NCBI RefSeq assembly: GCF_047345145.1
Contig: NZ_JBLFER010000002.1
Location: 310,001-374,000, forward strand
Length of the DNA: 64,000 nucleotides
Direction: 5' to 3'
From: Maribacter_C sp047345145
GTDB taxonomy: Bacteria > Bacteroidota > Bacteroidia > Flavobacteriales > Flavobacteriaceae
In this document: one piece after another, positions 8,152-17,805 of the stretch
How positions within the stretch are numbered: position 1 is the stretch's first letter
Layout of the letters: the number at the start of each line of letters is the position of its first letter
Made by a program: the position numbers and the translations under genes
Notes under the pieces: model-generated
What the model was told of the DNA's origin: nothing
What the model saw: the letters and a program-made list of their open reading frames with translations, nothing else
Databases searched by the model: none

Positions 8152-9948
8152 ATGAAGCATATTAGAAATTTCTGTATCATCGCCCACATTGATCACGGTA
8201 AGAGTACCTTGGCGGATCGCTTATTAGATTTTACAGGAGCAGTTACAGATCGTGAGAAGAAAGAGCAACTGCTTGACAGCATGGATTTGGAGCGCGAACG
8301 AGGCATTACTATTAAGAGTCATGCTATACAGATGGAGTACACATATCAAGGTCAAGAATATATTTTGAATTTGATTGACACTCCTGGTCACGTTGATTTT
8401 TCTTATGAAGTTTCGCGTTCAATTGCCGCCTGTGAAGGTGCGCTGTTAGTTGTTGATGCTGCGCAGAGTATTCAAGCACAGACAATTTCCAATTTGTATT
8501 TAGCTCTAGAAAATGATTTGGAAATCATTCCTGTTCTAAATAAAGTCGATTTACCGAGTGCCAATCCTGAGGAAGTTACTGACGATATTGTTGATCTTTT
8601 AGGTTGTGATGCCGAGGAAGTAATACCTGCAAGCGCAAAAACGGGTATCGGTATTGAGGAAATTCTAAACGCCATTATTGAGCGTATTCCTCATCCTGAA
8701 GGCAATGTCGATGAATCATTGCAAGCGCTTGTTTTCGATTCAGTTTACAATCCTTTTAGAGGTGTAGAAACTTATTTTAGAGTTATCAATGGCGAAATCA
8801 AAAAAGGACAAAAGATAAAATTTGTTGCCACGGATAAAGATTATTTTGCCGATGAAGTAGGAACTCTAAAATTGACGCAAGAAATTAAACAAACCGTCAA
8901 AGCTGGTGATGTAGGTTATTTGATTACAGGAATAAAAGACGCTAGAGAGGTCAAAGTTGGTGATACAATTACAGACGCTGCAAACCCAACAAAAAATCCA
9001 ATAGGTGGTTTTGAAGATGTAAAGCCGATGGTTTTTGCTGGAATTTATCCGGTTGACACCGATGAATTTGAAGAACTAAGGGCTTCGATGGAAAAATTAC
9101 AACTGAATGATGCCTCATTAGTGTTCGCTCCTGAAAGCAGTGCGGCCTTAGGTTTTGGATTTCGTTGTGGATTTCTAGGAATGCTGCATATGGAAATCAT
9201 TCAAGAACGTTTAGAACGGGAGTTCAATATGACCGTAATCACAACTGTTCCTAATGTTAGTTATCATGCTTTTACACGTAAAAACCCGGATACTCCATTA
9301 ATTGTAAATAACCCAACAGATTTACCTGACCCTTCAAGTATTGACCGGGTTGAAGAGCCTTATATCAAAGCAACGATAATTACCAAATCAGATTTTGTTG
9401 GTAATGTAATGTCTTTGTGTATTGAAAAAAGAGGGCAAATAACCAATCAAACCTATCTCACTACGGAACGTGTTGAGTTAAATTTTGATATGCCTTTAGC
9501 AGAAATCGTCTTTGATTTCTACGACCGTCTGAAAACTGTTTCGAAGGGGTATGCCTCTTTCGATTATACGCCGATAGGTATGCGAACTTCCAAATTAGTT
9601 CGTGTTGATATATTATTAAACGCTCAACCTGTTGATGCACTTTCTGCCTTAATTCATGCCGACAATGCGGTAACGATTGGTAAAAAGATGTGTGAAAAGT
9701 TAAAAGAATTGATTCCAAGACAACAATTTGATATTCCGATTCAAGCCGCTATTGGCGCAAAAATCATTTCTCGGGAAACTACTAAAGCACTCCGAAAAGA
9801 TGTTACTGCCAAATGTTATGGTGGGGATATTTCCCGTAAACGTAAACTACTCGAAAAGCAGAAGAAAGGTAAAAAACGTATGCGTCAAGTAGGAAATGTT
9901 GAAGTGCCTCAAGAAGCTTTTATGGCCGTATTGAAGTTGAATGACTAA
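8152..9948 (+). CDS. lepA: Elongation factor 4 (LepA), ribosomal back-translocase GTPase
   Basis: A full-length LepA of 598 residues, the usual family size. It acts on stalled or newly assembling ribosomes in the cytosol. The GTPase motifs are visible: the P-loop AHIDHGKST at 11-19, DTPGHVD for switch II, and NKVDLP for base recognition. The effector-region signature RERGITIKSHA is present. The C-terminal LepA-specific domain ends with RKRKLLEKQKKGKKRMRQ. The gene stands alone between a divergent receptor gene and a small hypothetical gene. Confidence 0.98.
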   Translation: MKHIRNFCIIAHIDHGKSTLADRLLDFTGAVTDREKKEQLLDSMDLERERGITIKSHAIQMEYTYQGQEYILNLIDTPGHVDFSYEVSRSIAACEGALLVVDAAQSIQAQTISNLYLALENDLEIIPVLNKVDLPSANPEEVTDDIVDLLGCDAEEVIPASAKTGIGIEEILNAIIERIPHPEGNVDESLQALVFDSVYNPFRGVETYFRVINGEIKKGQKIKFVATDKDYFADEVGTLKLTQEIKQTVKAGDVGYLITGIKDAREVKVGDTITDAANPTKNPIGGFEDVKPMVFAGIYPVDTDEFEELRASMEKLQLNDASLVFAPESSAALGFGFRCGFLGMLHMEIIQERLEREFNMTVITTVPNVSYHAFTRKNPDTPLIVNNPTDLPDPSSIDRVEEPYIKATIITKSDFVGNVMSLCIEKRGQITNQTYLTTERVELNFDMPLAEIVFDFYDRLKTVSKGYASFDYTPIGMRTSKLVRVDILLNAQPVDALSALIHADNAVTIGKKMCEKLKELIPRQQFDIPIQAAIGAKIISRETTKALRKDVTAKCYGGDISRKRKLLEKQKKGKKRMRQVGNVEVPQEAFMAVLKLND

Positions 9949-10074
9949 TTTTTTTCGTTTTTGGTTCTCTTCTCTGAAATCAGGACATCTTTTTAACACC
10001 TTTCTTTTACGTAAAGGTCTTAATTGGATTACTTTTGTAGTAGTATTTTTTAACTCCAAAAGTCTCACAGCCCA

Positions 10075-10308
10075 ATGACCACCTACATTGCCCAATTTAC
10101 GGCGAAACACCGTATCATTCAAATTGAACAAAATTCCATTTTTACATGGCGCCAAGAGAGTGGCGAAATCGATGACGCATTACTTGAAGATAAAATCAAG
10201 CGAGAATCGGCGCTTCACTTTTATCAATTAGTAGCAGGTAAAGATTATCCTGTTGTTCAAGGCGATATTCGAATTACCGTTTGGAAAACGCTACCCTTCA
10301 ACGGCTGA
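10075..10308 (+). CDS. Small hypothetical protein (77 residues)
   Basis: A 77-residue soluble, charged protein with no signal peptide or membrane segment (for example WRQESGEIDDALLEDKIKRE). The residue mix looks like real coding sequence, and no better gene lies on either strand here. It sits 126 bp downstream of lepA and 7 bp before the end of a convergent lipoprotein gene. No family is recognised and the function is unknown. Confidence 0.5.
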   Translation: MTTYIAQFTAKHRIIQIEQNSIFTWRQESGEIDDALLEDKIKRESALHFYQLVAGKDYPVVQGDIRITVWKTLPFNG

Positions 10309-10315
10309 TAGGAAG

Positions 10316-10582
10316 TTACTTTCTTGTACATGTAATACCTTCTAATCTTGGATCGTTTTCGGGATTGGCCTCAACGGCACGGACCAAATCTTCTAGAGAA
10401 GCTCCATTTTCATTTTCAACAACTTCACCATCGATAACAAAATCTCCGTTTTCTTCACAAACGTCGATCGATTCTACTTCGTTACTACAGACGTAACAAT
10501 TTTCACTAACATCATCTTTTTTGCAAGAAGCAATAAAAATAGTTACAAAAAATACCAACAAAACATAATTTACTTTATTCAT
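10316..10582 (-). CDS. Small cysteine-containing lipoprotein
   Basis: From the ATG at 10582 the product is 88 residues: MNKVNYVLLVFFVTIFIASC gives a lipobox, then an acidic mature part. An in-frame upstream codon at 10606 would put extra residues before the signal peptide and is less likely. The mature part holds CYVC, a further Cys before EENGDF and a last Cys near the end, so two disulphides are possible in the periplasm. Function unknown. Confidence 0.7.
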   Translation of the reverse strand: MNKVNYVLLVFFVTIFIASCKKDDVSENCYVCSNEVESIDVCEENGDFVIDGEVVENENGASLEDLVRAVEANPENDPRLEGITCTRK

Positions 10583-10772
10583 AATCAAGGTTTTTAAGAT
10601 TTTCAAACTCCTAAGAATTCTTGAAGTAAAAGTATGTTGTGAATAGATGCTGGGAAATACCCAGAAGATTGTATTTTCTCCTACTGGTTTCCCCTTAGAG
10701 GTTTTCTACTTGTTTACTGCGATGATACCGTCTAGTGCTAAGTCTAGCAACTGTTTCAAAAAAGTTTTGCTT

Positions 10773-12632
10773 TCAATTTTCAGTTTCTAAGGTCTGAATG
10801 TTTAAGGCCTCAACGTCAAAAGCTTTGCCTAGGTAGACCAATTTGGAGCCTTCTTGAATATCGTTAAAGTCCTTACTAAAAGAACTAATAATCTTTAAGT
10901 CACCCTGCTCGTTTTTTAAGAAAAGAGGAATAATCTCTTCATCTGCATTCGTGATTTCAATAAGGCTTTGGTAGTGCTTTGTATCGGTCAGGTCAATTTC
11001 TTGAATGGCAGGATACCTTCTGGTTGCTTCCATCAATTTCATGAAATCATCAGTGTGAGAAAATAGGCCCTCCTTCGGATTATTCTCAGGGTCGTTCATT
11101 TCATCTGAACTTACCAAGCGAAATGAACCATGTTCTCCAAACTGCTTTTCAAACTTTTTGATAGCATAACTGTTAATCTCTGCATTTCCTGTAAGGGACA
11201 TTAAATACCCAATATCACTAAGTTCGATATTATCTTCTAATGAATCGGAATAGATATTTGCAGAAAAGGCTTCCAGCCCCAATTTTTTCGCCTTGTTTAT
11301 GTTGTTTTGATTACTATCGACGAGCACCACATGACGATTGTTTTTTTGCAAATAATCTCCCATTAAACGAGAAAACTTTGATGCGCCAATAATCAGTATC
11401 CCCTCAGATTTGGTTAAAAATACACCTACCATCTTCGCGAAAAGCCTAGCCGTGGTGGCATTCAATAACACCGTTCCGAGAACGATCATAAAAACCAATG
11501 GTGTAATGTATTCAGCACCTACTTCGCCTTGTTTCAAAAGCTTTGAGCCGAATAATGATGCGATACCTGCAGCCACAATTCCTCTTGGGCCTACCCATCC
11601 TATAAAAAGCTTCTCATTAAACTTTAAATTCGAGTTCATGGCGCTAAGAAATACCCCTAAAGGACGAATTACAAAAACAATAACACCAAACAATGCTGCG
11701 GTCTTCCAGTTGAAAATCAATTCAAGATCACTCATATTGATGTTCGCAGCGAGTAAAATGAATAAGATGGAAATGAGTAAAATACTCAAGGATTCCTTGA
11801 AATATAAAAGCTCCTTAATATTTGGAAGTTCTTTGTTCCCCATGACCATTCCCATAACTACGACAGCCAAAAGACCAGATTCATGAGCAAAAGCATCTGA
11901 CATTACAAACACCAAAAGAACAGCAGAAAGTGAGGCAACATTCAGCAGATAATGCGGTATAAAATTCTTTTTAATCAAAAATGTAAGGGCATGGGCGAAA
12001 GTGAATCCGAAAGTGAATCCGAAAAGTAGAATCTTTCCAAATTCAATTAAAGCTGTGATCGTATAAGCCTTTCCTTCTCCAACACTTATGAACTCAAAAA
12101 CCAAAACTGCTACCAAAGCTCCGATGGGGTCAATTAAAATACCTTCCCATTTTAGTACAGCTGAAATATCCTTTTTAAGGGGGATATTCCTCAAAATAGG
12201 GGTGATTACCGTAGGGCCGGTAACAATTATCAAAGCGGAAAACAAAAAAGAAATTTGCCAACTCAATCCGAAAATATAATGGGCGGCAATTCCAGCTCCA
12301 AAAAAAGTGACGACTGATCCCAAGGTGATTAATTTAGTAATCACGGGTCCTACATTCCGAATTTCGGAACGCTTAAGGGTAAGTCCGCCTTCAAAAAGGA
12401 TAATACTAATAGCTAAGGAAACAAAGTAATATAATGCATCTCCGGGGAAAAGTCCTTTTTCACCATTCCAAATAGGCTCAATCAACTTGTGCCCATCCTC
12501 CGTATACATAGATGCAATAGGGCCAACTAATAGCCCTATTAGAATCAATGGTAGAATCGCAGGCAATTTCAAACGCCATGCAAACCATTGCGCTACGATT
12601 CCTAAAATGATAATTCCTGCTAGCTCGACCAT
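10773..12632 (-). CDS. Cation:proton antiporter (CPA family) with TrkA-N nucleotide-binding domain
   Basis: A 619-residue membrane antiporter. About 12 hydrophobic helices fill residues 1-400 and include SAIIVTGPTVITPIL, the exchanger-fold segment, and GWVGPRGIVAAGIASLFG. A Rossmann TrkA-N domain starts near residue 411 (GILIIGASKFSRLMGDYLQ) with an acidic ribose-binding residue in VVLVDSN. A C-terminal regulatory region of about 90 residues follows, of RCK-C type. It would exchange Na+ or K+ for H+ at the inner membrane under nucleotide control. It is transcribed divergently from the SulP transporter, with 273 bp between them. The ion is not decidable from sequence. Confidence 0.92.
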   Translation of the reverse strand: MVELAGIIILGIVAQWFAWRLKLPAILPLILIGLLVGPIASMYTEDGHKLIEPIWNGEKGLFPGDALYYFVSLAISIILFEGGLTLKRSEIRNVGPVITKLITLGSVVTFFGAGIAAHYIFGLSWQISFLFSALIIVTGPTVITPILRNIPLKKDISAVLKWEGILIDPIGALVAVLVFEFISVGEGKAYTITALIEFGKILLFGFTFGFTFAHALTFLIKKNFIPHYLLNVASLSAVLLVFVMSDAFAHESGLLAVVVMGMVMGNKELPNIKELLYFKESLSILLISILFILLAANINMSDLELIFNWKTAALFGVIVFVIRPLGVFLSAMNSNLKFNEKLFIGWVGPRGIVAAGIASLFGSKLLKQGEVGAEYITPLVFMIVLGTVLLNATTARLFAKMVGVFLTKSEGILIIGASKFSRLMGDYLQKNNRHVVLVDSNQNNINKAKKLGLEAFSANIYSDSLEDNIELSDIGYLMSLTGNAEINSYAIKKFEKQFGEHGSFRLVSSDEMNDPENNPKEGLFSHTDDFMKLMEATRRYPAIQEIDLTDTKHYQSLIEITNADEEIIPLFLKNEQGDLKIISSFSKDFNDIQEGSKLVYLGKAFDVEALNIQTLETEN

Positions 12633-12905
12633 ATATAGCTCTTTAGTTGAAAAATAATCATTTTTAAACTAAAATTTATCATCAGAAACACTAAGTTTTT
12701 TTAATTAATATTATACTATCTTCCCGCTCTGTTTATGGCTAGTATCACACAGCCTTTAAAATCATTTGTTTGGCTTTGCATTTTTCACGTTCATTTTAGG
12801 TAAATGTATTTGAAACCAAACGAATTACTTGTTTTTTGAAAGGAATACTGTCGGGGAGAAACATATTCAAAATCTTATATTTTAGATGCCCAAATAGTTA
12901 AATAA

Positions 12906-15134
12906 ATGGAAATTACACCTAAAAAAGGGTTCAAGGGCTTAGTTGAAAATTGGCAAAGCGATTTAATAGCAGCGGTGAGTGTCTCACTTATTGCTTTACC
13001 GCTTTCGTTAGGAATTGCTTTAGCAGCAGGCGCACCTGCCATGTCAGGTATCATTTCTGCAATTGTTGGTGGGGTTGTAACCACACTTTACAGAGGTGGA
13101 CATATATCGGTTAATGGTCCTGCCAAGGGTGTAATTGCAGTCATCCTTTTGGGTATTACCTTAATGGATGATGGTTCAGGGCAAGCCTTTAATTATGTAT
13201 TGGCGGCAGTGGTTGTTTCAGGAGCTATTCAAGTTTTACTAGGGCTATTGAAATTGGGCCGACTAGCAGATATCTTCCATTCTTCGGTGATTCACGGTAT
13301 TTTGGCGGCCATCGGAATCATCATTTTCGCCAAGCAAATACATGTGGCGATGGGTACACATTCTGATAGTCCGAGCATCATACAAAACCTTATTGATGCG
13401 TTTGTTCTATTGCCTCAAGCGAATCCTTTTGTGGTGATTATCGCTTTGGTAGGTTTGCTTTTATTACTGTTTCATTCTAAAATCAGTTATCGGTTTTTCC
13501 ATTTTCTGCCTGCGCCAATGTGGGTCATTGCGCTTTCCATTCCGTTTGTTTACTTTTTCAATTTCTTTGACCAACATACCCTTTCATTCTTTGGAAAGGC
13601 ATATGAGGTAGGACCCACTCTTCTACTGGACATTCCTGATAATATTATGGATTCAATAATGCACCCCAATTTTGGTAAAATTAAGACCATTGAATTCTGG
13701 ACAACCGTATTTTCCATCTTAATTATAACCAGTATTGAATCATTGGCCATAGCGAAAGCAGTTGATAAAATTGATCCATACAAACGAAAGACCGATTTGA
13801 ATAAAGATTTGACAGGTATTGGTTTGAGTACTATTGCGGCGGGTTTGATAGGTGGATTACCCATCATTGCTGTAATTATTCGAAGTACAGTCAATATTCA
13901 TAATGGAGCAAAGACTAAGTGGTCTAATATGTATCAAGGATTGTTGTTGTTAATTTTTATTGTGTTGTTGAGCCCAATAATGCGTCAAGTACCGCTATGT
14001 GCTTTTGCAATTTTACTGGTGTATACAGGGTTTAAATTAGCTTCACCTGCGGTCTTTAAACAAGTATATAGCCAAGGAACAGAGCAGCTCATATTCTTTG
14101 TGGGTACCATGGTTTTAACTCTTTACACCAACCTATTAATTGGATTACTTGGCGGATTATTATTGGCCATGGTGAGTCACATGCTTTTGGCAAGGGTGTC
14201 CATTCCTCAATTTTTTAAAATGGTCTATAAATCGGGTTCAGAATTAGTCAAGAAACCAGATGGTAGCTATGATTTAAATATTAAGGGAATTGCAAATTTT
14301 TTAGGCATCTTAAAAATCGACAAATTAGTAACCCAAATTCCTTCCGGTGCAGATGTGAATATCGATTTGTCGGAAACCAGATTGGTTGGTATGACCTATA
14401 TGGATTACATCGTAGATTATCTGAAAATACAGAAAGATACAGGAGGTAAAGTCATTATAAATGGCTTGGACTCGCATGTTTCGTCCTCTAGCCATAATAG
14501 GGCTTTAAAAATTTCTTTAAACAGTTCTGTTGCTAAATTAGCGCCCAGGCAAAAGCGATTACAAGATTTAGCAAATGAAAAAGATTACGAATACGCGAAT
14601 CAAGTAGATTGGGATACGAAGTACCTGAAGAATTTTCACTTTTTTGAAATAAGACCTATCGAACGTAAATCAAATTGTCTCAAAGGAACATTCAAAGATT
14701 TGGATGTGTCTTGGGAAATTGCAGATGTAACCTTCAGTGAAGGTGCCGCTTTTACGGCAGAGACCTTTAATACAACCCTAATGGTCTTAAAATTGAATAG
14801 AAAAATACCCGTTTTTACAATGGAAAAAGAAGGTGTATTAGAAAGACTATTTGACCGAGTTATGGCATATACCGGGTATAAGGATATTGATTTTGAGATG
14901 TATCCAGATTTTTCCAAAAAATTTCTGCTTATGGGAAGTAAAGAGTCTGAAATTCGGTCATTTTTTACAGATGAAATTATTCACTTTTTTGAAAATCATC
15001 AGATTTACCATCTAGAAAGTAATGGTGAGGCACTGGTCATTTTTGATAAAATCAAATTAGCAAGAACTGATGAAACCATTGGGTTTATAGATTATGGTAA
15101 GGAATTAGCCATCCTCTTAGATGAAATGAAATAG
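12906..15134 (+). CDS. SulP-family anion transporter with STAS domain and long C-terminal extension
   Basis: A 742-residue inner-membrane transporter. Residues 1 to about 440 hold the SulP transmembrane core, including the N-terminal PLSLGIALAAGAP and GGVVTTLYRGGHISVNGPAKG motifs. A STAS domain follows at roughly 455-550 (VNIDLSETRLVGMTYMDYI). Bacterial SulP proteins usually end soon after STAS. This one adds about 190 more residues, mostly soluble, that I cannot place in a family. Members move sulfate, bicarbonate or dicarboxylates, and in Bacteroidota a bicarbonate role is common. No carbonic anhydrase gene lies beside it here. Confidence 0.93.
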   Translation: MEITPKKGFKGLVENWQSDLIAAVSVSLIALPLSLGIALAAGAPAMSGIISAIVGGVVTTLYRGGHISVNGPAKGVIAVILLGITLMDDGSGQAFNYVLAAVVVSGAIQVLLGLLKLGRLADIFHSSVIHGILAAIGIIIFAKQIHVAMGTHSDSPSIIQNLIDAFVLLPQANPFVVIIALVGLLLLLFHSKISYRFFHFLPAPMWVIALSIPFVYFFNFFDQHTLSFFGKAYEVGPTLLLDIPDNIMDSIMHPNFGKIKTIEFWTTVFSILIITSIESLAIAKAVDKIDPYKRKTDLNKDLTGIGLSTIAAGLIGGLPIIAVIIRSTVNIHNGAKTKWSNMYQGLLLLIFIVLLSPIMRQVPLCAFAILLVYTGFKLASPAVFKQVYSQGTEQLIFFVGTMVLTLYTNLLIGLLGGLLLAMVSHMLLARVSIPQFFKMVYKSGSELVKKPDGSYDLNIKGIANFLGILKIDKLVTQIPSGADVNIDLSETRLVGMTYMDYIVDYLKIQKDTGGKVIINGLDSHVSSSSHNRALKISLNSSVAKLAPRQKRLQDLANEKDYEYANQVDWDTKYLKNFHFFEIRPIERKSNCLKGTFKDLDVSWEIADVTFSEGAAFTAETFNTTLMVLKLNRKIPVFTMEKEGVLERLFDRVMAYTGYKDIDFEMYPDFSKKFLLMGSKESEIRSFFTDEIIHFFENHQIYHLESNGEALVIFDKIKLARTDETIGFIDYGKELAILLDEMK

Positions 15135-15252
15135 AGAGAAGTTACAGCAGTTTTATCAGCTAATAAAACAATATTAAATAGTACATTAGACTACCAAATA
15201 GGTTCTATCTCTCGTTGCTTATTCTTAATTTGCAGTCTATTTTGAGCATTTT

Positions 15253-16113
15253 ATGACCCTCTACCCCATAGAAACCGGAAATTTCAAACTTGATGGCGGC
15301 GCCATGTTTGGGGTAGTACCAAGAACGCTTTGGCAAAGAACGAATCCTGCCGATGCAAATAATATGATTGACATGGCCGCACGGTGCCTTTTGATTGAAG
15401 ATCATGAGCGACTTATTTTGATTGATAACGGTTTAGGTAACAAACAGTCAGAGAAATTTTTTAGTTACTACTATCAATGGGGCGACCATACCTTAGATAA
15501 ATCTCTAGCCAAAAATGGTTTTCATCGTGATGATATCACCGATGTCTTTATGACCCATTTACATTTTGACCATTGTGGGGGAAGCATTGTATGGAACAAG
15601 AATCGAACCGGCTACCAACCCGCTTTTAAAAACGCCACTTTTTGGACGAACGAAAACCATTGGAAATGGGCCACTGAACCCAATGTGCGTGAAAAAGCTT
15701 CCTTCTTAAAAGAGAACCTTTTGCCAATGCAAGAAAGTGGACAATTGAAATTTGTTTCCCGCGATCAAGGCCCATTTCTTAAAAATTCAGAATTAGGGTT
15801 TGACATCCTCTTTGTTGATGGTCATACCGAAAAAATGATGCTACCTCATATTTCATACAAAGGAAAAACCTTGGTGTTCGCCGCAGATTTGATTCCAACC
15901 GCTGGACATATTCCTATTCCATATGTAATGGGCTATGATACCCGACCACTATTGACAATGGATGAAAAAGCCAAATTTCTTGAAACTGCTGTTTCCAAAG
16001 AATACCTTTTATTTTTTGAACATGATGCCTTTAACGAAATTTGTACCTTGCAGACCACGGAAAAAGGAGTTCGATTAAATGAAGTTTACAATTTTAATGA
16101 AGTTTTTTCCTAA
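15253..16113 (+). CDS. MBL-fold metallo-hydrolase, lactonase-like (YtnP/AHL-lactonase group)
   Basis: A 286-residue soluble protein with the dinuclear zinc motif HLHFDH (His102, His104, Asp106, His107) in MTHLHFDHCGG. Further ligand candidates are the His of VDGHTEKMM, the Asp of FAADLIPT and the His of FFEHDAF. This layout is that of the quorum-quenching-lactonase-like branch, including YtnP. There is no signal peptide, so it should act in the cytosol. The gene is alone, 118 bp after the SulP gene. The exact ester or lactone is unknown. Confidence 0.88.
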   Translation: MTLYPIETGNFKLDGGAMFGVVPRTLWQRTNPADANNMIDMAARCLLIEDHERLILIDNGLGNKQSEKFFSYYYQWGDHTLDKSLAKNGFHRDDITDVFMTHLHFDHCGGSIVWNKNRTGYQPAFKNATFWTNENHWKWATEPNVREKASFLKENLLPMQESGQLKFVSRDQGPFLKNSELGFDILFVDGHTEKMMLPHISYKGKTLVFAADLIPTAGHIPIPYVMGYDTRPLLTMDEKAKFLETAVSKEYLLFFEHDAFNEICTLQTTEKGVRLNEVYNFNEVFS

Positions 16114-16170
16114 TGTTTACCAGATTTACAAACACATCGAAATTCACTAATTATAATTAACATTGACCGT

Positions 16171-17799
16171 ATGACACGTTATTTTAAACCAATTATTTTT
16201 GCATTTTCAGCAGTCCTTATATTGGGTTGTGGAGCAACGACATTAGTTTCGACTCCAGTAGAAAATATTGACAGTAGCCCTTTAAAAATAGCTGACCTTA
16301 CAGAAACTCAAAAAAAGAATTGGGGTCATTTAGACTTAGCTTCAGATACTATTCCTGGTATGAGTATTGACAAGGCGTATAGAACTATTATCGGAAACAA
16401 AAAAGGGCAAAAAGTTATTGTAGCTGTATTAGATTCAGGAATGGATCTTAAACATGAAGATCTAGATGATGTTCTTTGGACCAACAAGGGTGAAAGAGCC
16501 GGTGATGGGAAAGACAATGATAATAACGGCTACATAGATGACGTTCACGGCTATAACTTTTTGGGTGAGTCTTACAATGAGCAGTTAGAGGCAGCCCGTA
16601 TAGTTAAGCTAAAACTTGGAGATGCGGCAATGCAAGCAAAAGCAAAAGCGAAAGTAGATGCTGAATATGCTAAAGCCGTACAAAACAAACAACAATATGA
16701 GCAAATTCTTCAAGCTGTTAAGCAGGCAGATGCTGCGGTTCAACAACAATTGGGCAAAAAAGACTATACCAAGAAAGATGTGGCGGGTATCAAAACGCAA
16801 GACCCTGCAATGCAACAGCATATAGCAGTTTTAAATCAAATGTTCACATTCAAAGACACTATTCCAGAAGTTATTGATGAGTTAGGTGAGGGCATCAAAT
16901 ATTTCTCTGATCAGGCCAATTACAACTATAATGTCGATTTTGATGGAAGAAAAACGGTAGGTGACAATCCATACGACATCAATGATAAAAATTATGGTAA
17001 CGGTAATCCACAAAGCCGTTCAGAAGATGAAAGTCACGGCACACACGTAGCTGGTATCATTGGAGCAGAACGTAATAATGGTAAAGGAGCAAATGGGGTT
17101 GCAAATAACGTAGCTATAATGAGTATTCGTGCAGTACCAAACGGAGATGAATATGACAAAGATATTGCATTAGGCATTCGTTATGCTGTAGATAATGGAG
17201 CTAAAATCATCAACGCTAGTTTCGGAAAAGCATTTTCTCCAAATGCCGATTGGGTTTATGAAGCCCTAAAATACGCGGCAGCTAAAGATGTTCTTTTTGT
17301 TCATGCAGCAGGCAATGATGGTGCAAACCTAGATGACCCTAACGAGCCGAACTTTCCGAATGATGCAGTGAATAATGGCCCAGAAATTGCAGATAACGTA
17401 ATTACCGTAGGTGCCTTAGCGCCTAAATATGGTTCAGAGATGTTAGCTACTTTTTCAAACTATGGTGATATAAATGTAGACGTTTTTGCACCTGGAGATG
17501 AAGTTTATTCAACAATGCCAAATAATAAATACGACTATCAAGGAGGTACTTCAATGGCTGCGCCAGGAGTTGCAGGAGTTGCCGCTTTAATCCGTTCGCA
17601 ATATCCAAAGTTGAGCGCGGCTCAAGTGAAAAAAATCATCATGAAATCTGGACTCCCGATTAAAGCAAAAGTGATTCTTGGGGGTCAAGCTGAAAAGGTT
17701 TCCACTTTACAAGACATATCTACTTCTGGTCGAATTGTCAATGCGTATAACGCAATGATTATGGCTAGTGAAGTAAGCACAGGAAAAACTCAATTATAA
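16171..17799 (+). CDS. Subtilisin-like S8 serine peptidase (lipoprotein) with helical insertion
   Basis: A 542-residue lipoprotein (lipobox VLILGC, Cys20) of the subtilase family. The triad is clear: Asp88 in VAVLDSGMD, His289 in SHGTHVAG, Ser461 in GGTSMAAPG, with the oxyanion Asn382 in HAAGNDGA. About 200 residues separate Asp and His, far more than in subtilisin. Residues 140-240 are Ala/Lys/Gln-rich and probably helical. It would digest proteins in the periplasm or at the cell surface. It is followed 6 bp later by an M1 peptidase, then rnpA and an S41 peptidase, all on one strand. Confidence 0.94.
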   Translation: MTRYFKPIIFAFSAVLILGCGATTLVSTPVENIDSSPLKIADLTETQKKNWGHLDLASDTIPGMSIDKAYRTIIGNKKGQKVIVAVLDSGMDLKHEDLDDVLWTNKGERAGDGKDNDNNGYIDDVHGYNFLGESYNEQLEAARIVKLKLGDAAMQAKAKAKVDAEYAKAVQNKQQYEQILQAVKQADAAVQQQLGKKDYTKKDVAGIKTQDPAMQQHIAVLNQMFTFKDTIPEVIDELGEGIKYFSDQANYNYNVDFDGRKTVGDNPYDINDKNYGNGNPQSRSEDESHGTHVAGIIGAERNNGKGANGVANNVAIMSIRAVPNGDEYDKDIALGIRYAVDNGAKIINASFGKAFSPNADWVYEALKYAAAKDVLFVHAAGNDGANLDDPNEPNFPNDAVNNGPEIADNVITVGALAPKYGSEMLATFSNYGDINVDVFAPGDEVYSTMPNNKYDYQGGTSMAAPGVAGVAALIRSQYPKLSAAQVKKIIMKSGLPIKAKVILGGQAEKVSTLQDISTSGRIVNAYNAMIMASEVSTGKTQL

Positions 17800-17805
17800 T
17801 ATACC

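Noticed and set aside
9847..10155. 102-codon minus-strand frame across the lepA end
   Set aside because: It overlaps the lepA C-terminus and the small gene at 10075, with a Lys/Arg/Leu-rich composition typical of shadow frames.
10640..10672. Small hairpin CTGGG / CCCAG with an AAATA loop
   Set aside because: Only five base pairs and no T run, so it is too weak to call a terminator or a structured RNA.
11410..11886. 158-codon plus-strand frame
   Set aside because: It lies wholly inside the antiporter gene, which has clear family motifs on the minus strand.
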